Shown: positions 52,605 through 62,579 of the stretch, one piece after another
How positions within the stretch are numbered: the first letter of the stretch is position 1
How the letters are laid out: each line of letters opens with the position of its first letter
Source of the DNA: Acetobacteraceae bacterium B3987
GTDB lineage: Bacteria; Pseudomonadota; Alphaproteobacteria; Acetobacterales; Acetobacteraceae
Direction: 5' to 3'
DNA: 64,000 bases
Assembly: GCA_026537415.1 (NCBI GenBank)
Contig: JAFNMF010000001.1
Location: 953,112 to 1,017,111, forward strand
The notes under the pieces: generated by a model
The model's database searches: none
What the model was told of the DNA's origin: nothing
What the model saw: only the letters and a program-made list of their open reading frames with translations
Made by a program: the position numbers and the translations under genes

Positions 52605-54122
52605 ATGCTAGACCGGTTTGTGGCCTATAACGCCCGGACTATGGGTGACGAGGTGGCTTTTGGCAGCTTGTCTCACAAGCGGTCTTATGCCTTGCTGGAG
52701 GCAACCGTTAGTCGTCTGGCCCGTGCGTTGGAGGGGCTGCGAACTCTGGGCCTTCGTCGTGTTGCTGTCCAATGTTCAGATGCATGGCGGCATTGGTGTC
52801 TAACTTTGGCACTGGGCCGTTTGGGGCTTGCCTCTGCCTCTTTGTCTAATGGAGAGGTCTCGGATGAAGAGCTGGCCATATTGCAGCCAGATCTGATTAT
52901 CATTCACGGGGAGAGTGGGTTGACCCCGGGTGAGGAGCGGCTGGTTCTTGGTGAGGACTGGTTCAGTCGTGCCCTTGCCAATGTGGAGGAAGATGATGCC
53001 TCTTGTTACTATCCCCCTGTTCCTGTGGAGCGGTCAGCACCGTGCCGTGCGGCACTGGCAAGCGGGACGGGCCGGGACATGCACGTGCTGGAGCTTAGTT
53101 TCGGTGAGGTAGAAGGGCAGCTACATCGTATCATTTACCATGACATGGTGGAGTATTTTTTCCGCAATGCCAGAGGCCGTGGCCGGATGGTGGGGAAACC
53201 GCAGCTGCTCTGTACGGTCGGCCCTCAGTCTCTGAGTGGGTTTCTCATGATCGGGGCTGCCCTCGCTGGTGGTACAACCCTGCGCAGTAGCGATGCCCAG
53301 AGTATCGGGGCAGAGGTCATGCAGGCATCTGCCCTGATGATTGTTATGACCCCGGTTCATCTTGAACATCTTCTGCGGTCTCTGCCACCGCAGGGACGGC
53401 CTATGAACCACATATATCTCAGCGTTGTGGGCGGTAAACTTTCTGATGCGGTCCTGAAGGAAACAAGAGAGCGTTTCACCTTACAGGTGCAGGTTGTTTA
53501 CGGCACGGATGAAAGCGGACTTGTTGCGGCTATGCCTGCCGAGCAGCGTCAAACCGAGGATGATGTTGGTGCGCCTCTGCCGTGGGTGGATGTTGAGGTC
53601 GTGGATGCTGAAGGGCGTAAGCTCCCGGCTGGTGAGGTTGGTGATATTCGTATCCGTGGTGGCGGTGTAGCGCGTGGCTATGTGGATGGAAACTCCGATG
53701 CGAGACAGCGTTTTCGGGATGGCTGGTTCTATCCGGGAGATAGGGGGTGCCTGTCCGATAAAGGTGTACTTCATTTGCGGGGCCGGACGGATGAGTTGGT
53801 CAATGTAGGTGGGGCCAAATTTGATCTGGGCGTGGTGGAGGACATCCTTCGGACTGAAGAGCGGATCCGCGATGCCGGCGTTTTTGTGATGATGGATGAA
53901 AAGGGGGAGGAGCGTTTCTACGCCGCCATTGTCTCGTATGAGACGTTTGATGGAGAGGTTCTATCGGCGCAGTTGCGGAAGCGTTATCCCGCTTTGCCAC
54001 CCGTTATCATGATATGGGTGCCTTCAATACCACGGACGTCAGAAGGTCACGTGGATAGGAAGAGGCTGAAAACGGCACTGAAAGACTATATTCGGAAAGA
54101 GTTATCCTCTCGGAGAAGCTGA
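52605..54122 (+). CDS. Degenerate AMP-binding (ANL-superfamily) protein
   Basis: Adenylate-forming enzyme fold of 505 aa. The core ends DVEVVDAEGRKLPAGEVGDIRIRGGGVARGYVDG, GWFYPGDRGCLSDKGVLHLRGRTDELVNVGGAKFDL, all typical of the family. Two key parts are changed: the P-loop is ALASGTGRDMH (from residue 151) instead of TSGTTGxPKG, and the A10 loop reads RTSEGHVDRKR with H482 where the catalytic lysine should be. It may have lost adenylation and act as a thioesterification or scaffolding protein, or as a non-catalytic partner. ATG 52605 follows GGGGGA by about 8 bp. It lies 55 bp upstream of the PKS. Confidence 0.82.
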   Translation: MLDRFVAYNARTMGDEVAFGSLSHKRSYALLEATVSRLARALEGLRTLGLRRVAVQCSDAWRHWCLTLALGRLGLASASLSNGEVSDEELAILQPDLIIIHGESGLTPGEERLVLGEDWFSRALANVEEDDASCYYPPVPVERSAPCRAALASGTGRDMHVLELSFGEVEGQLHRIIYHDMVEYFFRNARGRGRMVGKPQLLCTVGPQSLSGFLMIGAALAGGTTLRSSDAQSIGAEVMQASALMIVMTPVHLEHLLRSLPPQGRPMNHIYLSVVGGKLSDAVLKETRERFTLQVQVVYGTDESGLVAAMPAEQRQTEDDVGAPLPWVDVEVVDAEGRKLPAGEVGDIRIRGGGVARGYVDGNSDARQRFRDGWFYPGDRGCLSDKGVLHLRGRTDELVNVGGAKFDLGVVEDILRTEERIRDAGVFVMMDEKGEERFYAAIVSYETFDGEVLSAQLRKRYPALPPVIMIWVPSIPRTSEGHVDRKRLKTALKDYIRKELSSRRS

Positions 54123-54177
54123 TTTTTATAGTGCAGGACAAGTACCGAGACGCTCGGAGACAGGAAATAGGACAGAG

Positions 54178-57100
54178 ATGAGTCAAATATATAATCCCGA
54201 TGAAATTGCCATCATTGGCGTTGGCTGTGTTCTGCCAGCCGGATTGGCGGACAGTGACTCTCTCTGGCAGTTCCTGTTGGAGCGCAAGGACGGTTGCGTA
54301 GCCATCCCAGGCGAGCGTTGGGGGCGTAAACGGTTTTATGACCCGGTCGATCAGACCCCAGGCAAGACGACCATGGAATATGGTCACTTCATGAAGCCGG
54401 AAGATCATCAGTTTGAGCCGTTGTTCTTTGGCATCTCCCCCCGTGAAGGGACGGTGATGGACATGCAACAGCGTCTTCTCCTTGGTGTGGCATGGCGGAC
54501 TATAGAAAATGCAAGTGTGATTGCCCGTACGCTTGAGGGGACTAAAACGGGTGTTTTCATAGGTAGCTTCACACAGGATCAGCTTGTCCAGTGTGGCAGC
54601 CCCTTTATGCAGCCGCAGATTAAGGATCAGTTTGCTGCCGTCTCTGCCGGTATGACCATGTATGCGGCCCGTATCGCCCATGTCTTCGGGCTAAAAGGGC
54701 CGGCTATTGCTATGGATACGGCCTGCTCCTCATCTTTGGTGGCTCTTCATCAGGCTTGTAACAGCCTGCGTCTTGGTGAGTGTGATGTGGCTCTGGCCGG
54801 TGGCGTGAACTTTATGGCCTCTCCGCAGACAGCCATGCTCATGACGAAGGGGCACTTCCTTGCCAAAAATGGCCGCTCCAAGTCTTTTGCAGCGGATGCA
54901 GACGGCTATGGGCGTGGGGAAGGTTGTGTCATTCTCATGCTCAAGCGGCTGAAGGACGCCATGCGGGATGGTGACGACATCAAGGGTGTTGTGTGCAGCT
55001 CTGGTGTGAATCAGGATGGCCGCACTCCCGTGCTGACCATGCCGGATGCTGATGCACAGGAAACACTGATTCGAGACGTGTTGAGCCGGGCCAATGTTGC
55101 CGCACAGGATGTAGCCTATGTGGAAGCACACGGGACAGGGACACCCGTTGGTGACCCGATTGAGGTCAAGGCCATTGCGCAGGCTATCGGGCAGTATCAG
55201 CCAGAAGGCCAGAAGGTTCTTATTGGGTCTGTAAAGGCCAATCTGGGCCATATGGAAGCCGCTGCCGGTGCTGTGGCTGTTTTGAAAACCATGCTGTGTC
55301 TTGAACATGGCAAGGTACCCGGGCAGGCCAACCTGAAAGAGCTGAATCCGGCTATTCCGTTTGATGATTATCGTGTGCAGGTTGCACAAGGCGAGGCCAC
55401 GGCACTGCCAGAGCGTGACCGGCTTTATGCGATCGTCAATTCCTTTGGTTATGGCGGTACGAATGCCGTAGCTCTGCTGCGTCGTCCGACCGAAAAGGAA
55501 CGGACCGCAGGGCAGCGTCGGGCGGTGCGTGATAATAAGTTGAAGGGGGTTCGGCCTGCTGGTTTTATGAAGCGGGTTCCTCTGTTGCTGAGTACATTCT
55601 CGGAGGGGTCTCTTGGCTTCATGGCCAAGGCCTATGCTGACCGGCTGGAGGATGAAACTGCTGGACGTAGTTTGTGGGAAGCACTCTGCTTTTCTGCGGC
55701 CCGTTACAGCACATGTTTCCGTCAGCGGGCGGTGATTTTGCCAGAGCGGGGTGAAGAAGAAGTCCTGCAGGCCTGTGAGGCTCTTCGGGCTTTGGCCGAA
55801 GGCAGGTCACATCCGGCTCTGTTTACTGGCAAAGCTGTTGTCGATGACGCCGTAAAGCCGGTCTTCCTGTTCTCCGGTATGGGGCCACAATGGTGGGGGA
55901 TGGGCCGTTACCTCTTGCGTAAAGGGCCAGTAGAGGTTCGTAATCTGGCACAGCGTTGTGATGAGCTGTTCACAAAACTGGCAGGTTGGTCCTTGCGGGA
56001 AGAGCTGCTGAAGCCGGAGTCAAAGTCTCGTGTGCAGGAGACGGAGGTCGCCCAGCCTGCGATTTTCCTCGTACAAGTCTGCTTGGCGGCTTTCTTCAAC
56101 CGTCATGGTGTGATGCCCGGTGCCATTGTCGGCCATAGTGTGGGCGAAGTGGCTGCTGCCTATGTCAGCGGTGCGCTGACGCTGGAAGATGCCGTGACGG
56201 TCATCTATCACCGTAGCCGTCTTCAGGCCACATTGGCGGGCCGTGGCACCATGCTGGCTGTGGGAATGGGCCGTAGCCTGCTGGAGGAGCGGCTTGAAGC
56301 CTTTAAAGGCAGACTTGCCATTGCTGCCATCAATAGCGGTGATTCTTGCACTGTGGCTGGTCCTCTCAAGGACCTGAAGGTGCTGGAGGCGGAGTGTGCG
56401 AAGGAAGGCGTGTTTGCTCGCCTTCTGAAAGTGGAAGTGCCGTATCATAGCCCGGCCATGGCTGCGATTGAGAAGAAGATGCTGTCTTCTCTGGCCCATA
56501 TCAGCCCGAAAACACCGGAAGTCCCGCTTTATTCCACGGTTACGGGTAAATTGTGGGGGGACGATGAACGGCATGATGCAGCCTATTGGTATGCCAATGC
56601 TCGGGAGCCTGTCCTATTCCATGATGTCATGCGGGCCATGCTGAATGATGGATATGCCATTTTCCTTGAGCTATCGGCTCATCCGGTTCTTGGTACATCT
56701 GTAACGGGATGTGCTGAGGAAGGGCGTTATGAAGTTGCTGTCGTCCCGACCCTACGCCGTCAGCAAGATGATGCGGATGGTCTGCTGCGTTCCCTTATTC
56801 GTCTGGCTCTTGCTGGTGCCGAACTGGATTGGCGTTATGTTCTGAAGCCGGAACGGATTGAACGACCCTACTATCGGTGGGAAGAAGGCAGCAAGATGTG
56901 GCTGGAGACTGAAGCCTCCCGCCGTGACCGTCTGGATGAACAGGTTCACCCTATTCTGGGTACGCCAAGCCTGCTGGAAAGCCGCGCGTGGCGGGCTGAT
57001 ATTGGTGTGGTTCTGATGGAATGGCTGATGGACCATAAGGTCCACGGTATGGCTCTGTTCCCAGCGGCGGCTTATGTCGAGGCAGCTCTTGCAGCGCACT

Positions 57101-60100
57101 TCCAGCTGGAGGCCAAGGCTCCAGCCGTGGTGGAGGACATCACGATAAGCACCCCGCTGATGGTTCAGGAAGGGCAAGCACCGGTTGTCATGTGGCGGTT
57201 CGACATGGCAACCCGCCGCCTTATTTTCGATAGCGAAACAGTGGCGTGGAATGGTGACTGGCAGACACACGGTCATGCGACTGTTCTTCAGGCTGCACCT
57301 TGGTGCACTATAGCGGAAGAAAACCGGTCATTCGATTTCGAGGCTCTGTGTAAGGGTGCAACCCATTTTGAGGGGGCCGAGGTTTATGAGGCCCTCGCCG
57401 CTATGGGGCTGAATTATGGTCCGTCTTTCCAGACCATGCAGCATCTGTACCGGGGGGATGGTTATTCCGTAGCGGAAATTGCTCTCAAGGATGAGCAGGC
57501 CGCTACGCTGGAGGATTATCACCTGCATCCGGCATTGCTGGATGGTGCCATGCATGCGCTCATCGGGGCCTTCCCCTTTGAGGAACAGAAAGACGTGTAT
57601 GTTCCGGCCTCAATCGAGCGCGTCAGCTATATGGGCCAGAAAGTATCACGGGCTTATGTAAAGGTGACACCCACCTTGCGGACGCAGCGCAAGATTGTGG
57701 CCGATATCCGCCTTTTCACATTGGAAGGGGAACTGCTTTGTGAGGTGCTGGGCCTGTGCTGCCGCCGTGTGGCCCGTAGTGGGCATGAGGCGTCTTCTGC
57801 GGCTCGGCTGATTTATGCGCCAAACTGGATGAGCGCAGAGCGTCAGGTGCTGCTGAGTGAGCCGTTGGCCATCACCCTGCTGGGTGAGGGGGACGGTCTG
57901 GCCGCTCAGGTGGCAGAATTGCTGCAAGAGAATGGTGCCGAGCTGACTGTCAGCTCCCAGCTGGATGGGGCCGAACTGGCGGATGTTCTCGATCACGAGC
58001 CGTTCTTGTCTAAGCAGCGTGCGTTGGTTTTGTTCCCACAAGGTGGGGATGATTATCAGAAATGCATTGATGATATGGCCGCCTGCGTGGCGTTGCTTCA
58101 GCGTGTGCCGACACGAAACCGCAAACGGCGTCTGCCGGTCATCATCGTCACGCGTGGTGCCTATGATAGAGACGGGAAGGCGCAGGCCCTTCAGCGGGCA
58201 TTTCAGGGGCTGTTCCGTGGGGCTGCGGCCGAGCGTGTTCTAGACCTCGCCGTTCGCTATGTTGATGTGCCAGCCGAAGGGGCAGAATCCCTGTTGGACG
58301 ATATTGCTGCCGAGCTGGTTCTTGAGGACACGTCAGAAGATACGGTCTGGCTGCGTCCGGCCCTCAAGGGAGCAGAAGAGACTGAGGCCGGTGAAGAGGT
58401 GGAGCGTATGGTCCAGCGGCTGGTATCGCCGCCGTTGGAGCCAGACCCTCAGCCTGTCCCGCTGGAAGAAATCATGGGCGGTGCGGATGATGGCACGATC
58501 GGTGTCCGCCTCGAGGGTAGCCGTTCCGGTACGCTGGAGGGGGTAACATGGCAGGCTTTTGCCGTGTCGGAGCCGGGACCGGGTGAGGTCAAGGTGCGTA
58601 CACGCATGGCCAGCCTCAACTTCAAGGACGTGCTGAAAGCCATGTCTCTCCTGCCGGAGAGCGTGACGGAAGGGACCTTCAGTGGCGATGCCCTTGGGCT
58701 TGAATGTGTCGTAGAGGTCGAGGCAGTCGGCGAAGGGGTTGATGACATGAAGCCCGGCGACCTGCTGGCACTTGTCTACCCGGACAGCTTCACCTCCCGC
58801 CGCATCGTGAAGGCCAGCGAACTGGCTTATTGCGCCCTGCCTCTGTCGGGAGAAGATCTGCCTTTCTCACTGGAGCAGATTGCCGGTCTGCCGCTGGTGT
58901 TTGTGACAGCCTATTACACGCTGATTCATCTGGCACAGCTTCAGGAAGGGGAGAGCGTTCTCATCCATGCTGGGGCTGGTGGTGTGGGGCAGGCTGCCAT
59001 CCAGATTGCTCAGCTGAAAAAGGCGGTCATCTACAGTACGGCGGGTAATCCGGAGAAGCGGGACTATCTGCGTAAGCAGGGCTGTGCCGGTGTCTGGGAT
59101 TCCCGGACGCTGGAGTTTGTGGATGGCATCCGTAAGGCCACCAATGGCCGAGGCGTTGATGTGGTGCTGAATTCCCTGCCCGGTGAAGCGATGATCCACA
59201 GCTTAAGGCTCGTGGCACCGATGGGCCGTTTTTTGGAAATCGGCAAGCGGGACATCGTGGAGCATCGGGCGTTGGAGCTGATGCCGTTCAATGAAAATCT
59301 GGCCTATTTCTCCTTCGATATGGACCGGATGATGCCGCATAAGAAGCTTTATGGCGTCATGGACGAGATTCTGCTTCTGGCCCGTCAGGGGAAGTTCTCC
59401 TTCCCGCAGACACGCATCTTCCCGGCCTCCGAGGCGTCCGAGGCGTTTCGTTACCTCATGTCCTCACGCCATATTGGTAAGATCATGCTCTCTTATGAGG
59501 ATATGAGTGGCCTTAAGGCTCGCCCACTGCCACGGGTTCAGCCGGGCTTCAGCCGCCGGGGTGCTTATCTGATTACAGGCGGTATGGGTGGTTTCGGTCT
59601 CAAGACGGCAGAATATCTTCTGTCTCGGGGGGCCGGGGTGCTGCATCTGGCAGGGCGGTCCTTGCCGAAGGACCCGGAACGGAAACACGCCATCGCTACC
59701 TTGAAAAAGCTGGCCGAAAGTGCCGGGAGTAAGGTTGTAACCCATCGTCTGGATGTGACGGATCGAAAGGCCGTTCATACTCTGATTAAAAAGCTGGTCC
59801 GGGATGAAGTTCCGTTACGGGGTGTCTTCCATGCTGCCGGTGTGGTGGATGACCAGCTCATCAGCAAGATGGAGGCGGCGAATATTGCGCCTGTCATGGC
59901 TCCCAAAGTGCTGGGCGCACAGGCACTTGATGAAGCAACCCGTGGGCTAGAGCTGGACCATTTCGTACTCTATTCCTCCTTTACGGCGGAGATCGGTAAT
60001 CTGGGGCAGAGCAGTTACATGGCGGCCAATAGCTACCTGAATGCTCTGGCAGAAAATCGGCGTCAGCAGGGTCTGCCCGCTCTGGCTGTGGGATGGGGTG

Positions 60101-60684
60101 CCATTGGGGATGTGGGAATGCTGACCGAAAGCGATGCTGCTGGCCGCATGTTCGATGTCGCGGGTATCAAGACCATGACAGCGGCGGATTCTCTGGCGTA
60201 TCTGCCAGCACTCTACGGTGTGGACCGTAGCGATGTGTCTCTGGTGGACCTTAACTGGGTGCAGGTCTTCGGGGCGTTGGCTTGGCTGAAAAGTTCAGCA
60301 CGTTTTGCACTGTTGCAGCAGGAAAGCCGCAAGGGTGGCATGTCTGACTCGGTACAGCTGTTGATGAACATGCCAGAGAATGAGCGTCTGGATTATGTTC
60401 TGCTTCGTCTCAAGCAGCAGCTCGGGTCTGTCTTGCAGGTGGAGCCGGAGACGATTGAGGATGGTGCCCGTCTTTCCGAGCTGGGCATAGATTCCCTCGC
60501 TGGTGTGGAACTCCAGACAGCCATTCGCTCGGAATTCGGCGTGGATGTGTCTCTTGTTCTGCTCGCCCGGAATGAAACCATCATCGAAATGGCCCGCAGT
60601 TTGTTGCGGCAGGCTATGGTGATGGTCCAGCAGGGTGGTACTGTTGCTCTGGAAGGGGTGCAGACTATCGGAGGGGAGGCATGA
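54178..60684 (+). CDS. Fully reducing type I polyketide synthase
   Basis: Single-module, probably iterative PKS of 2168 aa. Domains in order: KS about 1-430 with C183 (MDTACSSSL), H318 (EAHGTGTP) and H358 (NLGHMEA). AT about 535-850 with S654 (GHSVGEVAAAY) and a YHSP motif, which fits malonyl loading. DH about 930-1215 with H953 (HKVHGMALFP) and D1122. A structural pseudo-KR about 1240-1440. ER about 1490-1790 with the NADPH loop AGAGGVGQAAIQIAQ. KR about 1795-2010 with GGMGGFG and Y1947. One ACP with S2106 (LGIDSLAG). All catalytic residues needed for full reduction are present. There is no methyltransferase and no C-terminal thioesterase, so release must use another enzyme. The stop overlaps the acyl-AMP ligase start, coupling the two. 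Confidence 0.95.
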   Translation: MSQIYNPDEIAIIGVGCVLPAGLADSDSLWQFLLERKDGCVAIPGERWGRKRFYDPVDQTPGKTTMEYGHFMKPEDHQFEPLFFGISPREGTVMDMQQRLLLGVAWRTIENASVIARTLEGTKTGVFIGSFTQDQLVQCGSPFMQPQIKDQFAAVSAGMTMYAARIAHVFGLKGPAIAMDTACSSSLVALHQACNSLRLGECDVALAGGVNFMASPQTAMLMTKGHFLAKNGRSKSFAADADGYGRGEGCVILMLKRLKDAMRDGDDIKGVVCSSGVNQDGRTPVLTMPDADAQETLIRDVLSRANVAAQDVAYVEAHGTGTPVGDPIEVKAIAQAIGQYQPEGQKVLIGSVKANLGHMEAAAGAVAVLKTMLCLEHGKVPGQANLKELNPAIPFDDYRVQVAQGEATALPERDRLYAIVNSFGYGGTNAVALLRRPTEKERTAGQRRAVRDNKLKGVRPAGFMKRVPLLLSTFSEGSLGFMAKAYADRLEDETAGRSLWEALCFSAARYSTCFRQRAVILPERGEEEVLQACEALRALAEGRSHPALFTGKAVVDDAVKPVFLFSGMGPQWWGMGRYLLRKGPVEVRNLAQRCDELFTKLAGWSLREELLKPESKSRVQETEVAQPAIFLVQVCLAAFFNRHGVMPGAIVGHSVGEVAAAYVSGALTLEDAVTVIYHRSRLQATLAGRGTMLAVGMGRSLLEERLEAFKGRLAIAAINSGDSCTVAGPLKDLKVLEAECAKEGVFARLLKVEVPYHSPAMAAIEKKMLSSLAHISPKTPEVPLYSTVTGKLWGDDERHDAAYWYANAREPVLFHDVMRAMLNDGYAIFLELSAHPVLGTSVTGCAEEGRYEVAVVPTLRRQQDDADGLLRSLIRLALAGAELDWRYVLKPERIERPYYRWEEGSKMWLETEASRRDRLDEQVHPILGTPSLLESRAWRADIGVVLMEWLMDHKVHGMALFPAAAYVEAALAAHFQLEAKAPAVVEDITISTPLMVQEGQAPVVMWRFDMATRRLIFDSETVAWNGDWQTHGHATVLQAAPWCTIAEENRSFDFEALCKGATHFEGAEVYEALAAMGLNYGPSFQTMQHLYRGDGYSVAEIALKDEQAATLEDYHLHPALLDGAMHALIGAFPFEEQKDVYVPASIERVSYMGQKVSRAYVKVTPTLRTQRKIVADIRLFTLEGELLCEVLGLCCRRVARSGHEASSAARLIYAPNWMSAERQVLLSEPLAITLLGEGDGLAAQVAELLQENGAELTVSSQLDGAELADVLDHEPFLSKQRALVLFPQGGDDYQKCIDDMAACVALLQRVPTRNRKRRLPVIIVTRGAYDRDGKAQALQRAFQGLFRGAAAERVLDLAVRYVDVPAEGAESLLDDIAAELVLEDTSEDTVWLRPALKGAEETEAGEEVERMVQRLVSPPLEPDPQPVPLEEIMGGADDGTIGVRLEGSRSGTLEGVTWQAFAVSEPGPGEVKVRTRMASLNFKDVLKAMSLLPESVTEGTFSGDALGLECVVEVEAVGEGVDDMKPGDLLALVYPDSFTSRRIVKASELAYCALPLSGEDLPFSLEQIAGLPLVFVTAYYTLIHLAQLQEGESVLIHAGAGGVGQAAIQIAQLKKAVIYSTAGNPEKRDYLRKQGCAGVWDSRTLEFVDGIRKATNGRGVDVVLNSLPGEAMIHSLRLVAPMGRFLEIGKRDIVEHRALELMPFNENLAYFSFDMDRMMPHKKLYGVMDEILLLARQGKFSFPQTRIFPASEASEAFRYLMSSRHIGKIMLSYEDMSGLKARPLPRVQPGFSRRGAYLITGGMGGFGLKTAEYLLSRGAGVLHLAGRSLPKDPERKHAIATLKKLAESAGSKVVTHRLDVTDRKAVHTLIKKLVRDEVPLRGVFHAAGVVDDQLISKMEAANIAPVMAPKVLGAQALDEATRGLELDHFVLYSSFTAEIGNLGQSSYMAANSYLNALAENRRQQGLPALAVGWGAIGDVGMLTESDAAGRMFDVAGIKTMTAADSLAYLPALYGVDRSDVSLVDLNWVQVFGALAWLKSSARFALLQQESRKGGMSDSVQLLMNMPENERLDYVLLRLKQQLGSVLQVEPETIEDGARLSELGIDSLAGVELQTAIRSEFGVDVSLVLLARNETIIEMARSLLRQAMVMVQQGGTVALEGVQTIGGEA

Positions 60685-62507
60685 CCTCTCGGACCTGCCG
60701 TATCGTTAATCAGTCTGGCTATGTGATTGAGCAGTACGAACAGGGCTTCACCATACTGGACCGTTATAAGCACCGGTTGGATGAGATGCTCAGTTTCCGG
60801 GCTATGGAAAAGCCGGAGCAGCTTCAGTGTGTCGTGTTGGATGAGACGTTGGAGGTCGCTGAATCTCTGACCTACCAGCAGGCTCATGACTGGGCCTGCC
60901 GGGTGGCCGGGCTGATAGATCGCTTCGTGTCAGAACGGGAGAGGATTCTCCTCTGTTTTGAGAATGAAGCGGCGGCTGTTGCTGGTTTCTTTGGTTGTGT
61001 CTATGCCAATACCGTGCCGGTATCGGGTGTTTATCCCAGTATGGTCGGCAGTGTGGATCGGTTGTTCGATATTTTGGAGGATTCCGGGGCTGTTGCTGTG
61101 CTGGGGCCACGGGAAACCCTAATGGGGTTCCGGCGTCAGGCTGCGGGCCGTGCCCGTAAGGTGAAGTGGATTCCTATCGAGGGGGCCGAAAGTGCCGAAC
61201 CGCTCCATCGCCGCCATGCGGCAGAGCTGGATGATGTGGCCCTTGTGCAATATACGTCTGGTTCTATTGGGCGGCCCCGTGGGGTGCAAATTACACATCG
61301 TAATCTGGGAACCAACCTGCATTTGTTGGTGATCCGCAGTGATATATGGCTCGGTAGGCTGGGGTTGATCTGGCTGCCTCTATCCCATGATATGGGTTTG
61401 GTGAGCCTTATGTTTGGGGTGGCAACAGGCGGGCCGACATGGCTTATGAAGCCGGAGCATTTTATTGCTCGCCCGGAACGGTGGGTGCAGGCGATTGACC
61501 GGTATCGGGTTAATTTCTCCATCGGCCCCAATTTTGCCTATGAGCTTCTGGCCCGTCATGTGCCGGATTCTGCTTTGAAAGGGCTGGACCTCTCCTGTTG
61601 GAAGTGGTCTGTCATCGGGGCTGAGATGATCGAACAGGGAACAGTGAACCGGTTTCTGGAGCGATACGCTCCTCTCGGGCTTGACCCTTCCATTCTGCGG
61701 CCCGGCTATGGCATGGCCGAGACAACCTTGATGATTACCAGCGGTAGCCGGGATGGGGATGAGGCCGTGTCCTTTGCTGCATTCTCCCGGGCTGGGCTGG
61801 CAGAGGGGCGTGCTGAGCCACCTCGTGATGAGCATGACAGGCGTGTGCTGGCTGATTGTGGCTGCGTGATTGAGGAACATGCCATTCTCGTTGTGGACCC
61901 GGAGACGGGTGACACTCTGCCAGATGGTCGTGTTGGTGAGCTGTGGTTAAGCGGCCCCTGCGTGACGTTGGGTTACCTGAATCGGGAGCAGGAAAATCGG
62001 GAGCGTTTCAGCACCGATGCTGATGGCCGTCGTTGGTTCCGTAGCCGTGATTCAGGGTTTCTCATGAAGGGGCATCTCTTCGTGACGGGCCGGATGGAGA
62101 ATAGTCTCTTCATTGGTGAACAGCGTTATGATCCTGATGATCTGGCACAGGCTGTCCGGCAGGCCTGCCCTGTGTTCAGCAGCCGAGGTGTAACGGTGTT
62201 CCGGCATGAGGGAGAGCTATGCGTGATGGGTGAATTGTCTCTGGCGCAAGTGAGGCAGGAAGCCGGGCATGAGAAGCTCTTGTCTGGGATGGCCCGTGCC
62301 ATAAGGCAGGCCTGCCCGGTTCGAAAATTGCGCTGTGTTCTGGTGCGGCAGGGCGGCGTGCATCGCACGCCAAGCGGCAAGATTCGTCTTTCAGCAACGT
62401 CTGAGGCTTTTGCGGCGGGGCATCTTCCTGTTGTGCAAGAGCAGCATTTTGGCCCGGATGAACTGGAAACAGTCGAGATTCTGGCTTGGGGGGAAACGCC
62501 GCTATGA
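60681..62507 (+). CDS. Fatty-acyl-AMP ligase (FAAL)
   Basis: Activates a fatty or polyketide acid as acyl-AMP for transfer to an acyl carrier, rather than to CoA. It is 608 aa. Motifs: YTSGSIGRPRGV (191-202), WLPLSHDMGLV, RPGYGMAETTL and the catalytic lysine K567 in RTPSGKIR. The HDMGL motif and overall length are characteristic of the FAAL group. It overlaps the PKS stop (ATGA), so it is co-produced with it. It could load the starter onto the PKS ACP or re-activate the finished chain. Substrate unknown. Confidence 0.92.
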   Translation: MTSRTCRIVNQSGYVIEQYEQGFTILDRYKHRLDEMLSFRAMEKPEQLQCVVLDETLEVAESLTYQQAHDWACRVAGLIDRFVSERERILLCFENEAAAVAGFFGCVYANTVPVSGVYPSMVGSVDRLFDILEDSGAVAVLGPRETLMGFRRQAAGRARKVKWIPIEGAESAEPLHRRHAAELDDVALVQYTSGSIGRPRGVQITHRNLGTNLHLLVIRSDIWLGRLGLIWLPLSHDMGLVSLMFGVATGGPTWLMKPEHFIARPERWVQAIDRYRVNFSIGPNFAYELLARHVPDSALKGLDLSCWKWSVIGAEMIEQGTVNRFLERYAPLGLDPSILRPGYGMAETTLMITSGSRDGDEAVSFAAFSRAGLAEGRAEPPRDEHDRRVLADCGCVIEEHAILVVDPETGDTLPDGRVGELWLSGPCVTLGYLNREQENRERFSTDADGRRWFRSRDSGFLMKGHLFVTGRMENSLFIGEQRYDPDDLAQAVRQACPVFSSRGVTVFRHEGELCVMGELSLAQVRQEAGHEKLLSGMARAIRQACPVRKLRCVLVRQGGVHRTPSGKIRLSATSEAFAAGHLPVVQEQHFGPDELETVEILAWGETPL

Positions 62508-62579
62508 GCGGACATCACGGTGAAGGGTGCAGGCACGCCCGGGAGAGAGAAGAAGAGGCATGTGTGCAGGAGTGTGGCC

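Noticed and set aside
54730-55389. Minus-strand frame of 219 codons in the KS domain
   Set aside because: Antisense to the PKS and to its catalytic motifs, a typical shadow frame in GC-rich coding DNA.
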